Shown: positions 1-7,260, counted from the stretch's first letter. The stretch is DNA of 8,850 nt from Spirochaetaceae bacterium (GCA_003454065.1 DMKZ01000024.1:1-8850), one strand, 5' to 3'. Made by a program: numbers and translations. Notes: generated by a model not told the origin, from the sequence alone.

Positions 1-3000
1 TTGCTGCAAGGCTTCAGGTATTACGGCAACGAGCCGGCAATGGGCGAATACGCCAAATCCATTTCCAAGGCGCTGGGCGGAATGGTTAGCCGCGCCAAGC
101 GAAGGCACAAGGAGGAGGAAAGGAAAAAGGCCGAGGATTTCATGTGCATGGAAATACCTGTGAACTTCGAAAACGCCTTCGCATCAGATGGAGCGGGGAA
201 AGAGGTCGTGGAGCATTCCGATAGCATTCAGGATGCCTTCGTCCTTTCCGTATGCAATTTGGCGCGCATCGACATCGAATACATATCCGAATCGTCCGGC
301 AAGGATATGAAGGAGGTGATAAGCGAGCTCAAAGGCTCTATTTTCTTAGACCCTGCCAAGATGGATGAGAGTAAGTTCTATAAGGGATGGGTTTCGTGCG
401 ATGAATACCTTTCGGGAAACATCATGGAAAAGCTCAAGGCCGCCAAGTGCGCGAATGTCAAATATCCGGGTTTTTTCGATGACAACATCGCTGCGTTGGA
501 AGCCGTCCTTCCTCCGTGGCTCGATGCGGACGACATCTTCGTAACGCTTTCGTCTCCGTGGATTCCAGCCAGGTACATAGAGGAGTTCATCGACAGGGTT
601 TTGAACAAATCGTATCGTGTCAGGCATGATGCTCTGACAGGAAGCTGGAGCCTTGTGTGCGCAAAAGGCTATTACATAGACGCTCTTGTCAGCGTGACTT
701 ACGGAACCGAGCGCATGAACGCCATAGAGATAATCGAAAGGACTTTGAATCAGCAAAGCATCGTCGTAAAGGATTGCGAAAGGGTTTGGGATGCATCCAA
801 AGGCTACAGGAACGAGTATTCCGTCAATGAGGAGGCCACCCTCATCGCTCAGGAAAAGCAAAAAATGCTTATCGATGAGTTTCGCTCATGGATATGGGCG
901 GATGACAACCGGAAAGCGGAAATAAGACGAATCTATTACGAGAAATTCTGCTGCAATCGAAGACGGGTTTTCGATGGATCGCTGTTGCGTTTCGAGGGAT
1001 TGAGCGAAAAAGTCAAGCTGTACGACTATCAGAAGAACGCTGTCGCCAGGATAATCTTCTCTCCGAATGTCTTGCTTGCGCACGATGTGGGCAGCGGCAA
1101 GACCTACGAGATGATTGCCGCCGGAATGGAGCTCAGGCGGTTGAAATTGGCGAAAAAGAACTTGTATGTGGTTCCGAACAACATATTGGGGCAATGGAAG
1201 AAGTTCTTTCGCATGATGTACGAGAAGGCGAATGTCCTGATAGTGACGCCGACTTCCTTCGCACCTGCCAAACGCCTTGATGTATTGAAGAGAATCAGAG
1301 ACGGGAGCTTCGATGCGGTGATAATGCCGTATTCGTCCTTCCTTCTGATTCCGCTTTCGCCCGATTATTATGTGAACAAATTGAACGAGTTGAAATCGCA
1401 GCTTGAGGCAGCCAGACGAGACCCTGCGAGAAGCACATCCGGAGTGAACAGGAAAATCGCAGCGGTCAGGAAAATGGAATCCAAGCTTCTGAAGAAGCTG
1501 GAGGAGGACAGGAAGCGCACCGCAGGCAAGGAGGCGATCTATTTCGAGGACTTGGGCATCGACAGGCTGTTTCTTGACGAAGCGCATAATTTCAAGAACG
1601 TGCCTTTTGATACGAAGATGACGAATGTGCTGGGGCTTAACAGCACAGGGAGCGACAAATGCGATGATATGGCCGATAAAGTCGCTTTCATTCAGAGGCA
1701 GAACGGAGGAGGCGGAGTCGTATTTGCGACCGGAACTCCGATTACGAATTCCATATCCGATTGCTTCATAATCCAGAAATATCTTCAAAGCGGTGATTTG
1801 GAGCTGCTCGGATTGTCGAATTTCGATAGCTGGGCCGGAATGTTCTGCGAAGTTACGCGGGATTTCGAGGTGGATGTGGATACGTCGAAATACAGAATCG
1901 CTTCGCGCCTTTCCAAGTTCCATAATCTGCCCGAGCTTGCCAGCCTTCTTGCGAATATCGCCGATTTCCACCATATCGGCAATAACAGCGAGGAGCTTCC
2001 CGCATTCGAAGGCTGGACGGATTGCATGGTGCCGAAAACGGAAAGCTTCGAGGACTTCATAGCGGATATTTCCGTTCGAGCGGATTTGGTTCGCGACGGT
2101 CGTCCGAGGCAAATCCAGTCGCATGGGCAAACTGTGACGGACAATATGCTCCTCATAACCACGGACGGTCGAAAGGGTGCTTTGGATTTGCGCTTGGTGG
2201 AAGACGCGCCGGCATCATGTTCGAGCATCCGGCAGACGGATTCGAAGGCATGGAAATGCGCCGCCAACGTGTTCGAACTATACAAGCGTTTTTCGGATGA
2301 AAAATCAGCGCAGCTGATATTCTGCGACATATCCGTTCCCAAGGAAGCGTTCAACATCTATGATGAGCTTAAAAAACTGCTGATGGGCTTTGGCATTCCT
2401 TCAGAGAAGATTGCTTATATCCACGACGCCGATAGCGATAAGGGGCGCAACAAGATGACCGATGCGGTGAGGAAAGGTGACATACGCGTTCTCATAGGCT
2501 CGACATTCAAACTCGGTCTTGGCGTGAATGTTCAGGAAAGGCTTGTCGCCATTCATCATATAGATGTTCCATGGAGGCCGAGCGATATGGTGCAGCGCGA
2601 AGGGCGCATATTGAGGCAGGGAAACTTGTCGAAGCAGGTGTTCATCTACAGGTATATAACGGAAAACAGCTTTGATGCGTATTCATGGCAGCTTTTGGAA
2701 ACGAAGCAGAATTTCATTTCGCGCCTCCTGAGCGACGATGTTTGCGAAAGGGATGGATCGGATGTTGACGGAACCGTTTTGGATTATGCCGAAGTGAAAG
2801 CCCTTGCAATAGGAAGCCCGTTGATAAAGACAAGGGTCGAGAAATCCAACGAGTTGAGAAGGCTCAGGGGCTTGCAGGCCAAAAGGAAGGAGGAGAACAT
2901 CAAGACGCTCGAAAACATATCCAAATACGAAAAGGATGTGAAAAGACTCGTCAAACGCATCGAGGATGCCCGGGACGATAGAAAGCATTTCGAATCGCAG

Positions 3001-3432
3001 AAGGAACTCAAAGCGCATGAGAAGAAGAAGGCCGCTGCGGATTCCAGAAAGGAATTGCGCGAAAGGATTTTCGCAGGAATAGGCAGGTGCATTGCAGACG
3101 CCAAGGAGGAGAAGGTGGCCGATTGCTATGGGTTCGATATCATAGCGCCGTCCTACGATCTGGGCGCAAAGCACTTCGTGTATCTTCGGCGCAAAGGGAG
3201 ATACAAGGTCGAAGTCGGAAACAATCCGATGGGGATTTTGATACGGATCGACAATTTCCTTCAAGGCTTCGATGGCTATATTTCGGAGCAGGAAACGGCA
3301 TTGAAGGAGAAAAGCGAATATATCGAAGTGGCTCGTTTGGAATTGGAAAAAGGCGATGGGTATGCGGATGAAATCAGGCGCGTCAACGCGGAATTGAAGG
3401 ATATCGACAGGAAATTGGGGGTTGCGGTATGA
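1..3432 (+). CDS. Giant SNF2/DEAH-type superfamily 2 helicase, C-terminal part (5' end outside window)
   Basis: This is a large SF2 ATPase of the SNF2-like type, expected to translocate on or remodel DNA. Visible motifs are YQ (343-344), Walker A HDVGSGKT (361-368), motif Ia near VVPNN (390-394), DEAH (526-529), motif III ATGTPITNS (576-584), motif V near 840-844 and motif VI QREGRILRQG (865-874). A charged, probable coiled-coil segment spans about 945-1030, and a second helical stretch ends the protein. The first 330 residues include the segment around DEYLSGN, which matches the pre-helicase region of giant methylase-helicase ('polyvalent') proteins of conjugative elements and large phages. 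In those proteins a methyltransferase usually lies further N-terminal. The reading frame is open at base 1, so the TTG there is probably not the true start and the protein is likely longer. The stop overlaps the next start (ATGA). Family recognition is confident; DNA protection, transfer or defence as the role is inference. Confidence 0.9.
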   Translation: MLQGFRYYGNEPAMGEYAKSISKALGGMVSRAKRRHKEEERKKAEDFMCMEIPVNFENAFASDGAGKEVVEHSDSIQDAFVLSVCNLARIDIEYISESSGKDMKEVISELKGSIFLDPAKMDESKFYKGWVSCDEYLSGNIMEKLKAAKCANVKYPGFFDDNIAALEAVLPPWLDADDIFVTLSSPWIPARYIEEFIDRVLNKSYRVRHDALTGSWSLVCAKGYYIDALVSVTYGTERMNAIEIIERTLNQQSIVVKDCERVWDASKGYRNEYSVNEEATLIAQEKQKMLIDEFRSWIWADDNRKAEIRRIYYEKFCCNRRRVFDGSLLRFEGLSEKVKLYDYQKNAVARIIFSPNVLLAHDVGSGKTYEMIAAGMELRRLKLAKKNLYVVPNNILGQWKKFFRMMYEKANVLIVTPTSFAPAKRLDVLKRIRDGSFDAVIMPYSSFLLIPLSPDYYVNKLNELKSQLEAARRDPARSTSGVNRKIAAVRKMESKLLKKLEEDRKRTAGKEAIYFEDLGIDRLFLDEAHNFKNVPFDTKMTNVLGLNSTGSDKCDDMADKVAFIQRQNGGGGVVFATGTPITNSISDCFIIQKYLQSGDLELLGLSNFDSWAGMFCEVTRDFEVDVDTSKYRIASRLSKFHNLPELASLLANIADFHHIGNNSEELPAFEGWTDCMVPKTESFEDFIADISVRADLVRDGRPRQIQSHGQTVTDNMLLITTDGRKGALDLRLVEDAPASCSSIRQTDSKAWKCAANVFELYKRFSDEKSAQLIFCDISVPKEAFNIYDELKKLLMGFGIPSEKIAYIHDADSDKGRNKMTDAVRKGDIRVLIGSTFKLGLGVNVQERLVAIHHIDVPWRPSDMVQREGRILRQGNLSKQVFIYRYITENSFDAYSWQLLETKQNFISRLLSDDVCERDGSDVDGTVLDYAEVKALAIGSPLIKTRVEKSNELRRLRGLQAKRKEENIKTLENISKYEKDVKRLVKRIEDARDDRKHFESQKELKAHEKKKAAADSRKELRERIFAGIGRCIADAKEEKVADCYGFDIIAPSYDLGAKHFVYLRRKGRYKVEVGNNPMGILIRIDNFLQGFDGYISEQETALKEKSEYIEVARLELEKGDGYADEIRRVNAELKDIDRKLGVAV

Positions 3433-4568
3433 TTCAGGATGACATCGTGAGCGATTTGCCGTCAGTGAATGTCGGCGAATTGGTCGGGATTCTGACGGAT
3501 GCTTTCGCCTCGCTGATAAGAAGCGGCGAGCCTTTCGCATCCATGCCCTCCGTGATGCTGTGGGGCCAGCCCGGCGTCGGAAAATCGCAAGCAGTCAGGC
3601 AGGTGGCCGATAGGGTCGGAGAAGAGACCGGACGCAAGGTCGGCATTGCAGACATAAGGCTTTTGCTTTTCAGTCCAATTGATTTGAGGGGCATACCGTC
3701 TGCTGATGCGAAAAAGGAATTCGCCGTATGGCTGAAGCCTGAAATATTCAAAATGGACGAGGGCGACGATTGCTTCAACATTTTGCTGCTTGATGAAATC
3801 ACTTCCGCCCTTCCAAGCGTTCAGGCCGCCGCATATCAGCTTACGTTGGAAAGAGCCGTGGGAGAGCATAAGCTTCCCGACAATTGCGTGGTCATAGCCG
3901 CGGGAAACAGGATAACCGACAAATCGGTTGCCTATAAAATGCCGAAAGCCTTGGCGAACCGCATGATGCATTTCGAAGTCCGTTCGGATTTCATGGCTTG
4001 GAAAAGCTGGGCTTCATCCGTTGGAATAGATAACAGGGTAATCGGATTCCTGTCGTACAGGCGCGATTTGCTGAACACTTTCGATGCCAATGATGATGCG
4101 ATCTCCTTCGCTACTCCCAGAACATGGGAAATGGTCAGCAATATCCTCAAGCGATGCGACGAGTCCTCGACGAAAGGAATGTCCGCTTCGGCGTATTCGA
4201 TGATCGGCGGCCTTGTAGGCAATAAGGTGGCTCTCGAGTTCATGGCTTTTTTGGAAGACAGCGCGAATCTGCCCGATATTGAAGACATATTCGACGGCAA
4301 GGCGACAGCTGTTCCGTCAAAGGTTTCGAGCCTCTATGCTCTTTGCTCGGCAATGGTTGACAAGGCTTCGAAATGCACTGATGATATGCGTAGAATCGAC
4401 AACTCCCTTGCCTATGCCGAAAAGCTTCCGAGGGATTTCGCCATAATGCTCATAACCGATTACCAGGCTTTGGAGAGCGGGTTCGACATGAAATTGATGA
4501 AATCCGCTTCGTTCATGAACCTTCTGAATAGGAACTCGGCTGTTCTGAATGGTTTGAAGAGGAAGTGA
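3429..4568 (+). CDS. MoxR-type AAA+ ATPase
   Basis: This is a 379-residue AAA+ ATPase of the MoxR/AAA_5 type. Visible motifs are Walker A GQPGVGKS (46-53), a LRGIP segment before Walker B, Walker B LLLDE (119-123), sensor 1 AAGN (157-160) and a likely arginine finger in LANRM (R178). A helical lid and C-terminal domain of about 180 residues follow. No signal peptide or membrane segment is seen, so it should be cytoplasmic. MoxR ATPases form rings that remodel target proteins together with a VWA-domain partner (compare RavA-ViaA, CbbQ-CbbO and NorQ-NorD). Such a partner is encoded directly downstream. The ATG overlaps the helicase stop by 4 bases, with a G-rich stretch at 3417-3421 as a possible ribosome-binding site, so translational coupling is likely. 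The family is confident; the substrate is unknown, with the neighbouring helicase or its DNA complex as a guess. Confidence 0.92.
   Translation: MIQDDIVSDLPSVNVGELVGILTDAFASLIRSGEPFASMPSVMLWGQPGVGKSQAVRQVADRVGEETGRKVGIADIRLLLFSPIDLRGIPSADAKKEFAVWLKPEIFKMDEGDDCFNILLLDEITSALPSVQAAAYQLTLERAVGEHKLPDNCVVIAAGNRITDKSVAYKMPKALANRMMHFEVRSDFMAWKSWASSVGIDNRVIGFLSYRRDLLNTFDANDDAISFATPRTWEMVSNILKRCDESSTKGMSASAYSMIGGLVGNKVALEFMAFLEDSANLPDIEDIFDGKATAVPSKVSSLYALCSAMVDKASKCTDDMRRIDNSLAYAEKLPRDFAIMLITDYQALESGFDMKLMKSASFMNLLNRNSAVLNGLKRK
4559..4563 (+). promoter_or_regulatory. Ribosome-binding site deciding the VWA gene start
   Basis: GAGGA lies within the last codons of the MoxR gene. It is 7 bases from ATG 4571 but only 1 base from GTG 4565, which favours the ATG. 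The resulting 2-base gap between genes suggests translational coupling. Confidence 0.6.
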
Positions 4569-4570
4569 GC

Positions 4571-5953
4571 ATGCCTATCAGCAACCGCTCGAAGCACGGG
4601 CCAATGGAAAAGGACAGACTGCAAAAGCTGACCCGAAAGCTTTACTTTTCGAGGATGAGGATTCTTCTTGACAACGGATTCTTCGGATGCCTTTTGCTTG
4701 AAATGGAATTCGTCCTCACTAGCTCGCTTGTCAATTCCACGGCGTTGGCTTCAACCGATGGCGAGAAGATATATTTCAATCCCGATATGCTGGAAAATCT
4801 GGATGACGACGAACTTGATTTCATCATGATGCACGAGGTGATGCATATAGTCCTGAAGCATGTTCAGCGGGCTCCTGCCGATTTGGGTATCACGGATAAG
4901 CTCAATATCGCTCAGGACATAGTTGTGAACTCCAATATAATGTTCGCCAAGGACGGCTGCCGGACCGAACCGGAATTCAGAAACCTGGGCGCGCCGAGGC
5001 ATAAGACGCCTGAAGGCGAAGAAGGCTGCAAGTATTCTGTCGAGGAAGTGTATGCCATGCTGAGAAAGGAGAGGGCGTCTGGATGCCGCAAGGCTTCATC
5101 ATCTGGTGGTGCGAGCAATTCGAGCGGCATCTCGATAGACAGTCATGAGAAGTTCGGAGCCATAGATAGCGATGCGAAAAGTCAGGCTATGCTTGATAAG
5201 AGGATTCTGCAGGCTTGCGAATATTCGGCCAGGCGCGAAGAGCTGATGAAAAGGCGAGACGGCGCGGATTCGAGTTTCGGAGATCGCGGATGCGGCTCTG
5301 TTCCCGCAGCAGTGAAGAGGATTGCAAACAGGCTCAGGCGCGCGAAAATCGATTGGAGAATCGCATTGCATGATTTTCTTCAAAAAAGCATATCCGATTG
5401 CGATTGGACGTTTCTCCGTCCGGATGCGCGATATTGCGACGGCGATTTGCTCCTTCCGGGGTTCAACCTCGAAAGCAACGACAACCGGATTGCCAGCAAA
5501 TTGCTGTTCATGGTCGATGTATCGGGTTCCATGACCAGAAAGGCCGTTAGCATTTGCTACGGAGAGATCCTATCCGCCGTTCGCCAATTCGAAGGCAGAA
5601 TGGACGGCTGGCTGGGCTGGTTCGATGCCGAAGTAAAAAAAATCGTGAAATTCAGCGGGGCAAGCGATTTGGATGGCATTGAATTCACGGGCGGCGGCGG
5701 AACGGATTTCAAGGGAATATTCAAATACGTCGAAAAGGAAATGAAAGATGATTTTCCAACTGCCGTCGTAATCCTGACAGATGGCTTTGCCGAACAGCCG
5801 AGCAAGGAAGAAGCGCTTGGCCTTCCGCTTCTTTGGGTTCTGACGGATAAGTCTTCATCTGATTTCAAATACGGCAAGGTCATCAATCTCGATGACGAAT
5901 CGTCAAAGCGCTTCGTCCATTACGGTGATGAGCGGCTTCATGCCTTGTCTTAG
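4571..5953 (+). CDS. Metallopeptidase-like plus VWA domain protein (DUF2201 type), MoxR partner
   Basis: This two-domain protein of about 460 residues is typical of MoxR partner proteins. The N-terminal domain carries HEVMH (88-92) followed by H97, a zinc-peptidase-like signature. A Ser/Gly-rich linker lies around 170-190. A conserved-looking block around 255-290 includes DWR and precedes the C-terminal VWA domain. The VWA MIDAS metal site is visible as DVSGS (316-320), T378 in GGGGTD and TDG (403-405). No signal peptide is seen, so it should be cytoplasmic. A GTG at 4565 overlapping the upstream TGA is possible, but GAGGA at 4559-4563 sits 7 bases from ATG 4571, so ATG is preferred. Family knowledge suggests the VWA domain works with the MoxR ring to recruit or remodel a target. 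Whether the HExxH domain cleaves protein is unknown. The last 17 codons lie opposite the end of the acetyltransferase gene. Confidence 0.9.
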   Translation: MPISNRSKHGPMEKDRLQKLTRKLYFSRMRILLDNGFFGCLLLEMEFVLTSSLVNSTALASTDGEKIYFNPDMLENLDDDELDFIMMHEVMHIVLKHVQRAPADLGITDKLNIAQDIVVNSNIMFAKDGCRTEPEFRNLGAPRHKTPEGEEGCKYSVEEVYAMLRKERASGCRKASSSGGASNSSGISIDSHEKFGAIDSDAKSQAMLDKRILQACEYSARREELMKRRDGADSSFGDRGCGSVPAAVKRIANRLRRAKIDWRIALHDFLQKSISDCDWTFLRPDARYCDGDLLLPGFNLESNDNRIASKLLFMVDVSGSMTRKAVSICYGEILSAVRQFEGRMDGWLGWFDAEVKKIVKFSGASDLDGIEFTGGGGTDFKGIFKYVEKEMKDDFPTAVVILTDGFAEQPSKEEALGLPLLWVLTDKSSSDFKYGKVINLDDESSKRFVHYGDERLHALS

Positions 5954-6367
5954 ATAGAACCTGACGGCCTTATCGTTTCCTTCCCACACGATGAGCCTGA
6001 CCCTGTTGGCTCCGATTGACTTGGCGTATTCCCTGACATATTCGTAGAGACGGCTTCCGATGGATTTGCTTCGGAACCTCCCGTCCACGCACAGGTCGTC
6101 TATGTAAACGTATTTCTGCGCGAGCAGGAGATTCGTTTCCTTGACTTCCTGTATCATGCAGAACGCATATCCGAGCACGGCGCCTTCTTCTTCATATACG
6201 AAAATCGGCTCTGTGCATTCGGCTATCTTTTTGCCGATTTCCTCTTTCGTGTATTTGATCCCGCCTATTTTGAAGATGTCGGGGCGCAACTCCGCATGAA
6301 TCGCATTCATGTCAGCCAGGAGTCTGTGCAAGTCGTCTATGTCGCTTTTCTTTGCCAATCTCATCAT
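5903..6367 (-). CDS. GNAT-family N-acetyltransferase
   Basis: This is a complete 154-residue single-domain GNAT enzyme, expected to move an acetyl group from acetyl-CoA to an amine. The acetyl-CoA pyrophosphate loop (motif A) is seen as RSKSIGS (99-105) after the beta-strand VYIDDLCVD (87-95). Motif B follows around NDKAVRFYLRQG (131-142). It is cytoplasmic, of normal length, and its substrate cannot be told from sequence. Two consecutive ATG codons (6367 and 6364) are possible starts. An AAGGAGA sequence at 6386-6380 lies 12 bases before the first, slightly far for a Shine-Dalgarno. The gene is convergent with the VWA gene and overlaps it by 51 bases, so no terminator separates them. It has its own promoter and looks like an independent gene. 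The family call is secure. Confidence 0.93.
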   Translation of the reverse strand: MMRLAKKSDIDDLHRLLADMNAIHAELRPDIFKIGGIKYTKEEIGKKIAECTEPIFVYEEEGAVLGYAFCMIQEVKETNLLLAQKYVYIDDLCVDGRFRSKSIGSRLYEYVREYAKSIGANRVRLIVWEGNDKAVRFYLRQGMKPLITVMDEAL

Positions 6368-6391
6368 CGTCGCGTCTTTTCTCCTTCACGC

Positions 6392-6420
6392 ATTATAAAT
6401 AGTGTTTGAAATTAATTCAA
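6392..6420 (-). promoter_or_regulatory. Sigma70-like promoter of the acetyltransferase gene
   Basis: Read on the minus strand, TTGAAT (6420-6415) and a perfect TATAAT (6397-6392) are separated by 17 bases. The start site would fall near 6385. This gives a leader of only about 18 bases, beginning with the AGGAG ribosome-binding sequence. The -35 hexamer is a 4/6 match; spacing and -10 are ideal. Confidence 0.7.
6406..6420. repeat. Dyad over the acetyltransferase -35 region
   Basis: TTGAA, five bases, then TTCAA form a perfect inverted repeat. It lies over the minus-strand -35 box and part of the spacer, so it could be an operator. An AT-rich dyad this short can also occur by chance. Confidence 0.35.
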
Positions 6421-6454
6421 GAGCCAAAAAGCAGGATAATGCGAAATGGAGTAA

Positions 6455-6467
6455 GCTATCGCATAGC
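6455..6467. repeat. Short dyad between divergent promoters
   Basis: GCTAT and ATAGC flank CGC. The dyad lies between the minus-strand promoter and the plus-strand promoter, ending 14 bases upstream of the plus -35 box. It is a possible operator or activator site, but 5-base arms are weak evidence. Confidence 0.3.
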
Positions 6468-6481
6468 AGCAAGACGATGCT

Positions 6482-6510
6482 TTGACGGAAAAAATAGTTT
6501 TTCTTACAAT
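6482..6510 (+). promoter_or_regulatory. Sigma70-like promoter reading towards the lipoprotein gene
   Basis: TTGACG (6482-6487) and TACAAT (6505-6510) are separated by exactly 17 bases, each hexamer matching consensus at 5 of 6 positions. The predicted start is near 6517. The nearest large gene begins at 6673, so the transcript would have a leader of about 155 bases or contain a small gene. No better promoter was seen closer to 6673. Confidence 0.6.
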
Positions 6511-6530
6511 TCGGGTTAGAGGTGTTCGAT

Positions 6531-6584
6531 ATGAGTGCTGGTCAGGCGTCGCTATCGAGCCCTTTAGACAAAGCCTTGTCATAG
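6531..6584 (+). CDS. Possible 17-residue leader peptide or small protein
   Basis: A short ORF, MSAGQASLSSPLDKALS, starts 6 bases after GAGGTG (6519-6524), one of the best Shine-Dalgarno sequences in the window. It lies about 14 bases after the predicted start of the plus-strand promoter. It has five Ser and three Leu (CTA, TTA, TTG). Its 3' half and stop codon lie in an imperfect hairpin, an arrangement like a translated leader controlling downstream expression. It resembles no known peptide. It could instead be the remnant of a decayed gene or chance. The promoter and ribosome site are visible; the function is inference. Confidence 0.35.
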   Translation: MSAGQASLSSPLDKALS

Positions 6585-6588
6585 GGCT
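6558..6588 (+). other. Imperfect RNA hairpin in the leader region
   Basis: AGCCCT (6558-6563) pairs with AGGGCT (6583-6588). Inside, GACAA (6567-6571) pairs with TTGTC (6576-6580) around the loop AGCC, with a small internal loop TTA/AT between. No run of T follows, so it is not a standard Rho-independent terminator. It overlaps the end of the small ORF. Apart from this hairpin, the promoters, the dyads and the small ORF, nothing else is recognised in 6368-6672. Confidence 0.45.
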
Positions 6589-6672
6589 GGAAAGCACAGG
6601 CGATGGCGAGAATTTTTCGAAAGCTCTGAAGATAATTCCAAACATACATGTGAGATAGTATTGGGCTTTGGT

Positions 6673-6939
6673 ATGATTCGTAGTTTTGGCAAAACGTTTT
6701 CAATTTCGTTGCTTGTGGTTTTCGCGACTGCGTTGCTATTTTCATGCGTTCCTGCTTCATCGTATCTCGATACGGAGGAATTCGAGCGGATACGCGAGCG
6801 ATGCCTTCAGTCGCTCCCTGCTTCCTATTCGTTTGCGATTAGGCATTCGGACTGCATGCCTTTTCGAAAGGATGTCACGGTCAATGCTGATGGCAGTACG
6901 GAAACCCGATACGGGGCATGCCTCAAGGCGGAGAAGTGA
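6673..6939 (+). CDS. Small putative lipoprotein, N-terminal part
   Basis: This reading frame of about 88 residues starts with a short basic region (MIRSFGK), a hydrophobic stretch and LLFSC, giving a relaxed lipobox with the cysteine at residue 25. It should be exported by Sec and lipidated. The mature part has three further cysteines. No family is recognised. A TTG at 6661 would add four residues; the ATG at 6673 is preferred although neither has a strong ribosome-binding site. The frame ends at TGA 6937-6939, inside the start of the next frame, which continues in similar composition without its own signal peptide. A frameshifted single gene is likely; a coupled two-gene pair is the alternative. 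Confidence 0.55.
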   Translation: MIRSFGKTFSISLLVVFATALLFSCVPASSYLDTEEFERIRERCLQSLPASYSFAIRHSDCMPFRKDVTVNADGSTETRYGACLKAEK

Positions 6940-7232
6940 AAGATGAGGCCGTCGAGGATTATCCAACAAGCGAGCTTGGCACTAAGTTCAAGGAAATATG
7001 CAGCATGGGCGACGTATTCGATTATGTTCGCTTCGTTTATCAAAAGGAGCCGGACGATCTGGCGGAAGGCGGTCGTCGGTGGTATTTGGAAACATCTGTG
7101 AAATACGATGAAAAGCATTTCTATCCCTTTGAATTCGAATGCGGGATTCACGATGCTTCGCTTGCGATCGATAGCTGGGGGTATTCGCCGGCAGGCATTG
7201 TCGAAATGAGCGATTTCAAGATTTTGGATTGA
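6918..7232 (+). CDS. Hypothetical protein, probably C-terminal part of the preceding lipoprotein
   Basis: This 104-codon frame is acidic and soluble, rich in aromatic residues (WYLE, FYPFEFE), with two cysteines and no signal peptide or membrane segment. No family is recognised. It begins at ATG 6918, overlapping the previous frame by 22 bases, with only a weak upstream G-rich sequence for ribosome binding. Joining the upstream frame to this one between about 6918 and 6939 gives a lipoprotein of about 185 residues, consistent with a 1-base deletion or 2-base insertion. No classic X-XXY-YYZ slippery heptamer was seen at the junction, so programmed frameshifting is not supported. The MATE promoter overlaps its stop codon region. 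Confidence 0.55.
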   Translation: MPQGGEVKDEAVEDYPTSELGTKFKEICSMGDVFDYVRFVYQKEPDDLAEGGRRWYLETSVKYDEKHFYPFEFECGIHDASLAIDSWGYSPAGIVEMSDFKILD

Positions 7233-7252
7233 AATTGAAAATGTTGTATAAT
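7224..7252 (+). promoter_or_regulatory. Sigma70-like promoter of the MATE gene
   Basis: TTGGAT (7224-7229) and a perfect TATAAT (7247-7252) are 17 bases apart. The -35 box is a weak 3/6 match and overlaps the last codons and stop of the preceding frame. The start site would be about 7258-7260, immediately before ATG 7261. Confidence 0.6.
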
Positions 7253-7260
7253 CTTTTCTT

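Noticed and set aside
886..2130. A 414-codon minus-strand frame opposite the helicase gene
   Set aside because: It is antisense to a clear helicase with intact motifs, and its translation has no domain-like pattern. The frame is open because of codon bias on the other strand.
2683..3540. A 285-codon minus-strand frame across the helicase-MoxR junction
   Set aside because: It is a shadow of two well-supported genes and shows no recognisable motifs or ribosome-binding site.
6558..6588. Rho-independent terminator
   Set aside because: The stem is interrupted and no T-run follows on either strand close enough to the stem.
6412..6645. A 77-codon minus-strand frame in the intergenic region
   Set aside because: It has no ribosome-binding site, unlikely composition, and it runs across both promoters.
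6891..6939. Programmed -1 frameshift site
   Set aside because: No X-XXY-YYZ slippery heptamer was found in the correct frame before the stop.
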